Below are positions 55,684 to 64,000 of a DNA stretch of 64,000 nucleotides, one piece after another. The notes below the pieces were generated by a model. It made no database searches and was not told where the DNA came from. It saw only the letters and a list, made by a program, of their open reading frames with translations. This stretch comes from Humulus lupulus (taxonomy: Eukaryota; Streptophyta; Magnoliopsida; Rosales; Cannabaceae): contig NC_084793.1 in assembly GCF_963169125.1 (NCBI RefSeq), positions 136,192,297-136,256,296 on the forward strand. Reading direction: 5' to 3'. Each line of letters begins with the position of its first letter. The first letter of the stretch is position 1. Position numbers and translations under genes: made by a program.

Positions 55684-56546
55684 TGTTGCTGTTTGTATTT
55701 TCCCCTCCGACACGTGGCAACTCACAATGACTGGCTTGGACGACCTTAGACGTCTCCGGAGTATGTTAACCCCTGATGGCTCTATCTGAGGCGAAGATCC
55801 TTTTAGGTGAGGTCGTCTGTCTCCGCCAGTGGCTAAGGTAGATTTCTCTCCGAGGCTTGCCCTCGGAGCTAGAGGTTCTCTAGCTGAGGCAATTAAAGCG
55901 AAGGCTCTCCTCCCCCCAGTCGTCTCCCAGGTTCGAGGTTCCGGTTCTCGGACCTAAGATAAGGCGCCAGGTGTCAGCCCGTGCGGGTTTACAGCATCAG
56001 ATGAGCACCTGAAAACCTTTTAGGTGATCCGCCTACAGTGTTGTCGATTGTACGATTCGAAAACTCGCATTCCACTACGCCGTCTGACACGGAAATACGT
56101 ACAGCATGCCTTTGCAGCACCAGGGTCATGTTCCCCATAAAGTAGGTACATTTCTGCAGTGGGCCCCACAAAACTCGCTTGGGCCATGACCTCTATTCAA
56201 TGCAACCCAATGCATTGAATTGATATTAATCCCCTAATAACATGAAGAATATATATTAATTATAAATGATTAGTATTAATTACCCCAGCCTCTATAAATA
56301 GAGCTAGGAGTCTCATTGTAAGGGGTTGGGTTTTTGTTAGAGAGAAAACACATTATACTCTAAGCAATCTAAACGCTGCCTGAGAATAGACCATTGAAAC
56401 TTTCCATAACAAGTTTCCAATCCTCTTAATACCAGAGACTCGTGGACTATGGTTCTTTTATAACATGAACCACGCAAAAATCATGTGTTCGTGTTACTGG
56501 TTTAATTAATCTCTCGTTTTAAGGTTGAAAAAAAAAAAGATAGTCA
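55684..56546 (+). mobile_element. 5' LTR of Tat2
   Basis: The start TGTTGCTG was chosen by alignment with the solo LTR at 44528. The end TAGTCA precedes the primer site. A TATAAATAG box is at 56292-56300. CCGACACGTGGCAA is shared near 55707. The left flank could not be paired. Confidence 0.75.
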
Positions 56547-56550
56547 AAAT

Positions 56551-56568
56551 TTTGGTGCTTTCATTGAG
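56551..56568 (+). promoter_or_regulatory. Primer binding site of Tat2
   Basis: TTTGGTGCTTTCATTGAG follows the LTR and agrees with the same place in Tat1 except for one base. The tRNA is not identified. Confidence 0.5.
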
Positions 56569-56601
56569 CGCCTGAAGAAAGCGTTTGGAACACTTACAGC
56601 T

Positions 56602-58906
56602 ATGGCGACTACTCGAAGAAACATTACAAATGATGTACTCCCTCCTACCAGAGCCGAAGGAGGTGAGCCCAATCGATAGCTACCTCAGGACATACTTGAG
56701 AGGGTAGAGGATTACGACGAAGACGCCGAGTACAACGTCGAAGATGATGGCATCGACCAGGGTACGATGAGGAAGAATACCCTCAACCCATTGATGCGGA
56801 GGAGACGCCATAGGTGGTGATGCTCCGTGAGCAGGTGGCCACCCAACAACAAAAGATCGATGTGCAAGAGGGTAACATCGCTGCCCTACAGGAGATGGTG
56901 CTTGCCATGAAGGTCACTCTTGCAGCCCGAGGGCTGCGAGTGGACCCTAGTGGCAATGCACCAGCTGGGCACCCAACTGGTGTGCCACCTATCAATGTAG
57001 CTAGAGTGCCCCCCGAGCACCCAGTTACAGAGGTGTGAGATCTGCCATCTGGGCACCCAGCAGGAGTTGGAACCCCGATGCCACTGCAGGATCGTGGTAA
57101 GGGAAAGGCAGACGATAATCCTACTCCAAAGCAGAAGATGGATCGTTAAGAACCCGAATGCCACTAGGTTCCTCAGCAGGCTGGTAAAGGTAATGGTCCA
57201 GGGGCTCGAGGACACCGCCAGACAGTGCGCCCGTGAAGCTCAGGGCATTTCGCCCCGACGCACCCATACGGACCGCGCAAGGCCTGGAGCTGGTGTCCCC
57301 GCGGGACCTAACCAGCCCCATAGGAATAACAGTCCAGGGATCCACTCGAGGAATGCCATGCAAAACCGAGAACACGGTATCAGTATCTCGGTAAATGAAA
57401 ATGTCAAGTCCGATGGAGAGACCGAAGTGGCTCGTCCCGAGGATAACGATGCATTTTGAGGACAAGCTGGTCTGAGGGATAACCTTAATGCCCAAAGGCA
57501 TAATAAGGCAGGAGGTCACGAGCCCACTAGGAGATTTCTATCAGACCTTCAGGATAATCTCAATGCTCGGAGAAGAGATAACCCAGCTCAGAGCATCAAT
57601 CGAAATTGTGACCCGCTCCATGCAGAGTTAGAAAGTTTGAAGTGAATAATGCTCAGAATGACCAGGCGACAAGGCCACAAATCTAACTCGAAAGATGAAG
57701 AAGTGGAGTCGTGTGCTCCTCACATTGTTGAGGCCCCTGTACCACAAGGCTTCAAGATACCGATCATATCACCTTATGATGGTGTCTGAGACCCCATATA
57801 CCACCTACCTAAGTTCAATAGGTTGATGTCAATGCATTGCGTCTCCGATGACGCTAAGTGCCATGTGTTCCCAATCACCCTGATAGGACCAGCAGATGTA
57901 TGGTTTAAAAAGCTCTGACCAGGATCCATTCAATCACGTCATCAATTATAATATTTCTTCCAAAGGCAATTCATAGGAGTTCAGAAGGTAAGCTTTGAGG
58001 TCAATGCCTTGGGAAAATATAAAGCAAGTGCCCTTCAAGACTCTCAAGGTATATATAAAATGTTTCAAGGAGGAAGCAGCGAGAACCAAAAGGGTTGATG
58101 ATGGCCAGCAATTGATGACATTACAAGTCGGCATCCGTGCGGGATCCCCGCTCTGGGATGACCTCTAGCGAAGGGGATGTCGACGACTTCATTCATCGAG
58201 CACAAGAATATATAAGCTGAGAGGATGCCGAGATTGGAGCGTTCAGAGCATCAGCCATTTTCCCTACTTCAGCCACGCCTGAAACCGTGGCTACGGGAAT
58301 CCAATATTCCCATTTTGCTCCCGTCCAACCGGTTTTGGGGGAGTCCAACTTAGCCAAAGTGCTCTACCTTCCGGTTATAGCGCCGTACCCGCTCCTGGAT
58401 TCAGTATGGCTCCGGTAGTGTACAAGGCAGCTCCCACTGGATACAATGCTTTTCAGCCTACATTCAGTGCTGGAGTTGTTGCCCCCTCTCAGCCAGCCGA
58501 ATCTAGTCGACCTCCCAGCAACAGTAAGCATGGAGGGAAAGGTAAGGAAGCCCAGGGGAAGTGGAACCACACAGGCCGAGCACGGAGTCACATCTGGCGA
58601 GAAGTATGTCTCGTAGTATTCTGAGTACACCGAATTGGTAGAATCCTGTGAGAATATCTTCGTGGCCACGGCACAACACGTTCACTACAGGAAGCCGCAA
58701 CCCATCATAAGAAACAGGGATAGGGAGGACCTTGGCAAATTTTGTAGTTTCCACAATGACATAGGGCACCACACCAATGAGTACCGCCAACTCAAGGACA
58801 AGATTGAGAATATCATCAAGCTGGGACACCTCCATCAATATGCTAAGGGTGGAGTGCGTCAAGTACAACCTCCCATGGCAGGACTGGTGGTCCCACTTGT
58901 TGCACC
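56602..58906 (+). pseudogene. gag of Tat2
   Basis: From ATG 56602: MATTRRNITNDVLPPTRAEG, then a stop. The coiled N-terminal part continues in other frames (MLREQVATQQQKIDVQEGNI at 56814). The capsid core is scattered over 57700-58230 with stops. Near 58736 it gives KFCSFHNDIGHHTNEYRQLK, the Cys/His end of Tat gag. Compare Tat1 at 11060-11180. Many breaks exclude a working protein. Confidence 0.7.
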
Positions 58907-58909
58907 ATA

Positions 58910-59270
58910 GGTCTCAGCAGTCGCTCCTGTAGTTCCCCAACAACCAGTGGCCCAAGGACTTCCTTCGGTGAATAGGCGGGTAGGAACCATCTTAGGAGGG
59001 CTTCACTTGGGGGGCATTTCATGAAGCTCGCAGAATAGGTATGCGCGAGCTTTGATTCACGATGATGAGGTAATGGCTTTGGCCCAGCTGCCTGCCCAAA
59101 TGCCACGAATGACTGACTAAGTAATAACATTCTCCAAAGAAGATACTCGGAGAGTGCATTTCCCGCATCACGACCCGTTGGTGATTGAGAGCCAAATCTC
59201 CAAAAAAATGGTGGGGCAGATAGATGAGGTGGATGAGATAATTCTTGATACCTTCCACCCCCGATAGAAA
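58910..59270 (+). pseudogene. Protease lead-in of Tat2, protease deleted
   Basis: ITFSKEDTRRVHFPHHDPLV is visible at 59130-59190, then ISKKMVGQIDEVDEIILDTF and a stop. The next recognisable pol text begins at about 59340 (VTSDMTGIDPNIISHTLNIN). The aspartic protease with its DTGSS motif should lie between and is absent, so an internal deletion has joined its two sides. Confidence 0.6.
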
Positions 59271-59339
59271 AATAAAAGTTGGGGGAAGCTTAAAAACAGA
59301 AGTCCGAGAGGCATTGGTGGGCTTCCTCTGAGAAAAACA

Positions 59340-60224
59340 AGACGTGTTTGCATGGTCACATCTGACATGACTGGTATTGATCCAAATATCATATCCCACA
59401 CCTTGAATATCAATCCTAGCTTTTCTCCCATCCAGCAGAAGCAACATATGTTTGATTAAACTCGAAAAGAGGCTCTCGAGGCTGAAGTGGACAAGCTCCT
59501 CTCCAACGGGTTTATCCGAGAAGCCCAATACCCCAAGTGGCTATCCAATCTTATTCTCGTGCCCAAGCCGAATGGCACTTGGAGGACATGCATCGATTTC
59601 TCAGACCTTAACAAGGCTTGTCCGAAGGACTGCTTTCCACTCCCCAAGATAGACTAGATGGTTGATGCCACCTCTGGTTACGAGTTGATGTCATTCATGG
59701 ATGCATACTTGGGATATAACCATATATCCATGCATGTCGTAGATCAGGAGCACACTAGTTTTTGATCTGATAAGGGTGTCTATTGTTACATCATGATGCC
59801 TTTCAGGCTGAAAAATGTTGGTGCCACCTACCAGAGGTTGGTTAACAAGATGTTCAAGAAATATTTGGGGTGGAACATGGAGGTCTATGTGGACGACATG
59901 TTGGTCAAGTCCAAGACCACCCTTGATCATGTGGATGACTTGAATAAGGTTTTCACGGTGCTACGCCCGTTTGGAATGAAATTAAACTCCCAAAAGTGCA
60001 CATTTGGGGTCACCTCCAGTAAGTTCCTAGGCTTCATTGTCAGTGCTCGGGGAATTGAGGCGAACCCCAAGAAGATCAAGGCCCTAATCGAGATTCCATA
60101 TCCTTGGAAACATAAAGACATTCAGAGCCTGACAGGGAGGATCGCAGGTCTCAGCCCTTTTGTCTCTAAGGTAACAGATAAGTACGCCCCTTTCTTCAAT
60201 GTCCTCTGGGTAGTCAGAGATTTG
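59340..60224 (+). pseudogene. Reverse transcriptase of Tat2
   Basis: Text includes MTGIDPNIISHTLNINPSF, LLSNGFIREAQYPKWLSNLI, LVPKPNGTWRTCIDFSDLNK and FPLPKID with a stop. The catalytic motif A reads FMDAYLGYNHI. Then come DQEHTSF with a stop, MMPFRLKNVGATYQRLVNKM and VYVDDMLVKS with both catalytic Asp intact. KCTFGVTSSKFLGFIVSARG and FVSKVTDKYAPFFNVL follow. Three stops interrupt an otherwise clear RT. Confidence 0.85.
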
Positions 60225-60670
60225 AATGGATGGAAGAGTGCGAACAAGCATTCCAACAACTCAAGGTGCAAATGGAAAACCCTCCAATTTTTTCCAAGAC
60301 AGTAGACGGAAAGCCTCTCCTGCTCTACATGGCTGTCTCGAAGGATGCCATCAGTGTCGCATTGGTAAGGGAAGAAAACTATGTTCAACAACCCATCTAT
60401 TATGTTAGTAAAAGAATCCTCAGAGCAGAGTCTAGGTACCCACTGATGGAGTAGTTAACTTTTTGCTTAATGGTGGCCTCTCGAAAGCTAAGACCCTACT
60501 TCTAGGCGCATCCGATTAAGGTCCTCACAAACCATCCCCTCAGACAAGTCCTTCAGAAATTTGAGTCTTTGGGAAGACCCTTGAAGTGTTCAGTGGAGTT
60601 AAGTCAGTTTGACATCATCTACCATCCGAGGACTGCCATAAAATCTCAGGCACTCGCTGATTTCATCACC
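60225..60670 (+). pseudogene. First RNase H domain of Tat2
   Basis: EECEQAFQQLKVQMENPPIF, LLLYMAVSKDAISVALVREE, YYVSKRILRAESRYPLME and a stop, then KVLTNHPLRQVLQKFESLGR. This is the usual RT-linked RNase H. Its first catalytic Asp position lies in the LLLYMAVS segment (usually YLAVS in Tat). A frame shift separates it from RT. Confidence 0.75.
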
Positions 60671-61194
60671 GAGTGCACGAGGAATCAGGATAAGGCTGAG
60701 GGTCCCCCAACGGTCGGACCAGTCTGGAAGTTGTTCGTGGATGGGTCTTCGAATGAAAATGGCACCGGGGCGAGACTTATTTTTGTTTCCCCTGAGGGGT
60801 ATAGGGTGCAAAGTGCCCTCCACATTGGGTTTAGCGCCTCTAACAATGAAGCAGAGTACAAAGCCTTAATCGCTGGGCTCCGCGTGGCTCTGAAGCTCAA
60901 GGCTGAGGGTCTCGAGATCTTTAGCGATTCCCAACTCATTGTGAACCAGGTTATCAGAGAGTACCAGGCCTGAGGAATAAAAATGGCAGCGTACCTGGCA
61001 AAGGCTCAAGGAATGCTGCAAGACTTCCGAAGATTCACTATTCAGCAGGTGCCGCGAGAGCAGAATTCCAATGCTGGCGCCCTGGCTAATTTGGCCACAA
61101 AAAAAGACACCAAGTTAATTAATGTGGTGTCCATTGATTACTTAGAATCCTTGAGTATCTCAGCTTCAGAAAAAGTGGAGTCTGAACAACCCTG
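60671..61194 (+). pseudogene. Second (archaeal-type) RNase H domain of Tat2
   Basis: WKLFVDGSSNENGTGARLIF carries the first catalytic Asp, FSASNNEAEYKALIAGLRVA the Glu and LEIFSDSQLIVNQVIREYQA the Asp. After one stop, PREQNSNAGALANLATKKD has a Gly-Ala at the last catalytic position where Asp-Ala is usual. A second RNase H of this kind is a marker of the Tat lineage. Confidence 0.85.
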
Positions 61195-62436
61195 AGATGG
61201 GTGGATGGAGCCAATAGTTAAATATCTCGTCTCCGGGGAGTTTCCCCAAGATAAGAAGGCAACTCGGAAGCTTCTTTATCAAGTACCGATATACATAATC
61301 ATGGAAAATAAGCTTTATAAGTGAGGTTATTCTTTGCCTTTGCTTTGGTGTGTGTCCAAGAAAGAAGCCAGTCTAATACTCCGAGATGTACATGAAGGTT
61401 TTTGTGGAGATCACACTGGGGGACAAAGCCTTTCCAAGAAGATCTTAAGGTAAGGATATTTTTGGCCCTCCATGAATGGAGACGCGGTGGATTATGTCAA
61501 GAAATGCGACAAGTGCCAGCGCTTAACCATTATCCCCCGAGCGCCTCCAATTGAGCTTACACAGATGACCAGCCCATGGCCTTTTGCTGTCTGGGGCATC
61601 GACCTTATCGGGTCCCTGCCTGCAGGGATGGGAGGAGTGAAATATGCCATAGTGGTCATCGACTACTTCATGAAGTGGGTCGAGGCCGAGACACTTGCTA
61701 AAATCACCTCCAAAAAGGCTTTGGATTTTATCATTAAAAACATCATTTGTCGGTATGGGCTCCCGAGGAAGATAGTCTCCGACAACGGATTGCAGTTCGA
61801 CAGTGAAGTGTTCACGGACTTCTGTCAATGACATGGTGTCATCAAGAGATTCTCTTTTGTGGCCCACCCGCATGGCAATGGCCAAGTGGAAGCAGTTAAC
61901 AAGACACTCAAGTCCACTTTGAATAAGAGGTTGGAGCAGGGAAAATGAGCTTAACCCAAGGAGCTGCCAGGGTATTGTGGAGCTACCGCATTACTGCCAG
62001 GACTTCCACCGACCATTCTCCTTTCTCGATGGCCTACGGGTACGAGGCTATGCTCCCAGTTGAAGCAATAATCTCCACACATCGACGGGACACGTATGAC
62101 CCGACCATGAACCATGCTTTACAATGAGAATCATTGGACCTTGTGGAGGAGTTACACGAAGCTTCTCAATTTCGAGTAGCATTTTACCAACAGAAGGTAG
62201 CCAGGTATTTTAACTCCAAAGTAAATGATAGAAACTTTGGGGTCGGAGATCTGGTGTTGCGAAGAGTTTTCTTAGCCACCTGAGACCCCAGTGCAAGAGT
62301 GCTGGGACCTAACTGGGAAAGCCCATACCAAGTCGAGAGCGTTGTGTGTCTAGGAACATACAAATTAGCCCAACTGAGTGGGGAGATGATTCTTCATACC
62401 TGGAATGTCGAGTATCTTCGCTGGTATTATAAGTGA
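61195..62436 (+). pseudogene. Integrase of Tat2
   Basis: The zinc part is HEGFCGDHTGGQSLSKKIL, a stop, then YVKKCDKCQRL. The core has GIDLIGSLPAGMGGVKYAI (Asp), IVSDNGLQFDSEVFTDFCQ with a stop (Asp), and AHPHGNGQVEAVNKTLKSTL (Glu), so all three catalytic residues survive. The end reads GVGDLVLRRVF-type text and WNVEYLRWYYK with TGA at 62434-62436. At least four stops are present. Confidence 0.82.
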
Positions 62437-63418
62437 TATGAGCACCAAACATTATCTATTTCTGTAATACCCTCTGTAGCCTTCGGGCACATGTAATGGA
62501 AACCGTGTATGTAAAACACGGTAAGAAATTTATTGTCTACTTATATTCTTTGGCTTCCTTTATATTCTATTAATGCTATGTAAAAGCACCCACTCGCCTG
62601 TACAAGTGATTGCAGACTAGTCTTCGATCACTTAGGGGGGATGGGGTAAGGGCAGCATTACGCTTCACAGGGAACGACCTAGGAAACTAAGCTTGTCAAG
62701 GAGTAAGCCTAGCGTCACCATCCAGGGAATAGAAAATCCTAGGAGACTAGTCTAGCCTAGAAGACTAAGCTTGTTCCAGGCAGAATAGAGCTTAGCACCT
62801 AGGAGCTAGATAACCTTAGTAGCGCGAGAATAGACTTTTGTCACCTCCTGTGGACACCAAGCCCGATGAGCTCTAACCAAGTCTCTTGATCTCAAGATGG
62901 GAACGGAAGGCCGAGTACCCTATACTTGGCCCCGGGAAATTTGTGATATGGGGAGCTTGACTAGTCGACGAGTGAAGCACCCCTAGTGACACTATATCCC
63001 ATAGCTAGAAAACCTGGAAAAAACCTAGTACACCGCGAACTTAGAGATTCAGGTTACCTTCTGAGGACAGCGTGCCCCTGTGGAGTAATAACCAAATCCT
63101 AATCCTTGAGATGTGAATGGATGCCCAAGTCATTTGTACTCGGACATCCTATTAACATCACCTCCCGAGGACATCGAGCACGAGGAGCTATGAGATCTAA
63201 AATGGCAAGTGGAATCTCTGAAAGTCCCTGACCGACTACTCGAGGGCAAGCGGTTCCACGTGCAAGGCCCCCTGAAAGCCTAAATCTTTGGATTGCGGGG
63301 ATGCAGGATGCCGAGTTAGGACTAATAGTAAATTCTGTGTTAAACTTACTTCTAGGACTATGAGCCTAAAAAAGACATTAAACGCTGGAATCACCTTTAA
63401 AACAGTTGGAGTTCTTGT
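62437..63418 (+). other. Long 3' non-coding region of Tat2
   Basis: No coding frame. It contains 'actaagctt' and 'ctaggag' text repeated loosely at 62690-62820. A non-coding 3' region of this length before the LTR is typical of Tat/Retand elements. Confidence 0.6.
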
Positions 63419-63709
63419 TCTCGTGACGATCATGTTACGTTGAATTTATAGAACCAGATGTTTAAAATAGTTGTTCTTATTCTCGTGACAATCATGTTGC
63501 GTTGAATTTATAGAACCAGATGTTTAAAATGGTTTAAGTTCTTATTCTCGTGACAATCATGTTACATTGAATTTATAGAACCAGATGTTTAAAACTGGTT
63601 GAGTACTTATTCTCGTGGTAGTTGTGTTACGTTTTTATAGAACCAAGTGTTTAAAGTGGTTTGGGTTTATTCTTGTGGAAGGTAGGTTACGTTGAATTCA
63701 TAGAACCAA
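63419..63709 (+). repeat. Tandem repeat in Tat2 3' region, five units of 60-65 bp
   Basis: Units start at 63419, 63481, 63546, 63611 and 63671 with TCTCGTGACAATCATGTTAC-like text. TTGAATTTATAGAACCAGAT and a GTTTAAA strip follow in each. The spacing is 62, 65, 65 and 60 bases. The first three are close copies; the last two are diverged. Confidence 0.9.
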
Positions 63710-63841
63710 ACCAAAATAAAAAGCAAGGCAATCTAAATAATTCGTAAAATGGGAAAGTAATTACAACTATGCTTGGGGGCTCGAGAGTTGTTTGTCTATA
63801 CCCCAAAAAGTTATGGCACACAGGCCTAAGTATGAAAATTA

Positions 63842-64000
63842 TGAACAGTCCTCCGGGACCTTCTCCACCAGTACAATGATCGGGTCTGCACTCGAGGCAC
63901 CCTCTGCCTGGGCCGTTTCAGTAGTCGGAATCACTCCAGTTGGTTGAGTGGCCTCGGTGGACGGGGTCACCTCAGCCGTTTGAGCTGCTTCTGCAGCCTG
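63842..64000 (-). CDS. Antisense open frame in Tat2, partial
   Basis: The minus strand is open from the window edge for 53 codons to TAA at 63839-63841. It reads QAAEAAQTAEVTPSTEATQP, then GVIPTTETAQAEGASSADPI, then IVLVEKVPEDCS. It is rich in Ala, Thr, Glu and Pro and starts outside the window. Retand and Grande-like Tat elements are known to carry an antisense frame in this region. Function is unknown. It may be part of that class or simply low-complexity chance. Confidence 0.45.

Larger units (their letters stand above)
55684..64000 (+). mobile_element. Tat2: Tat/Retand-type Ty3/gypsy element, 3' end outside the window
   Basis: 5' LTR, primer site, gag, pol with two RNase H domains, a long non-coding 3' region with a tandem repeat, and an antisense open frame at the right edge. 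This layout is that of Retand-like Tat elements. Stops and frameshifts occur in gag, the protease site is missing, and pol is broken in several places, so the element is not autonomous. The 3' LTR is not in the window, so age cannot be judged. Confidence 0.85.

Noticed and set aside
1..64000. Transfer RNA, ribosomal RNA or bacterial-type operons
   Set aside because: No sequence resembling these was seen on either strand; the window is plant nuclear DNA.

Overview
This is a plant nuclear window, almost certainly from a eudicot. The evidence is long-LTR Ty3/gypsy retrotransposons of the Tekay (Del) chromovirus and Tat/Retand lineages, tRNA-Met-type primer sites, AT-rich spacers, a GT-AG intron-containing gene and an LRR-extensin cell-wall gene. 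I cannot fix the species. About 90 % of the window is transposon sequence, and the only gene island lies at about 49.2-55.6 kb.

Layout. (1) 1-10.67 kb: a shattered minus-strand Tekay element (called D here), with gag and protease remnants, a leader carrying a hairpin repeat, and part of its LTR. Its gag is split by a solo LTR (3057-7615) that itself contains another solo LTR (4047-6299). (2) 10.67-48.39 kb: a minus-strand Tat element (Tat1) whose gag was opened by element A, a minus-strand Tekay element at 15483-43354. A was hit twice: by element B (plus strand, 19477-31744, inside A's reverse transcriptase) and by element C (minus strand, 34080-43280, inside A's 5' LTR). B holds a solo LTR in its gag. 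Tat1's LTR also carries two solo LTRs. Several junctions show 5-bp target-site duplications, so the order of events can be read. (3) 48441-49181: a non-autonomous hAT element with an 8-bp duplication. (4) 49941-52508: an intronless LRX gene (855 aa) on the minus strand. (5) 53699-54735: a three-exon minus-strand gene for a 204-aa protein, best matched from memory to CCG-binding protein 1 / MEE14. (6) 55684-64000: a plus-strand Tat/Retand element (Tat2) with LTR, gag, RT, two RNase H domains, integrase, a 3' tandem-repeat array and the end of an antisense open frame. It runs off the window.

How the parts relate. The two host genes have no visible functional link: one acts in the cell wall, the other probably in the nucleus or a plastid. 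The retroelements are mostly dead. B lost a catalytic Asp of its RT (FIDD to FIDY). C lost all three catalytic Asps, yet its two 1907-bp LTRs are almost identical, so it appears to be a recently copied, trans-mobilised element. C also carries an intact, unexplained 155-aa open frame between its primer site and its broken gag. That frame is the best candidate here for something undescribed.
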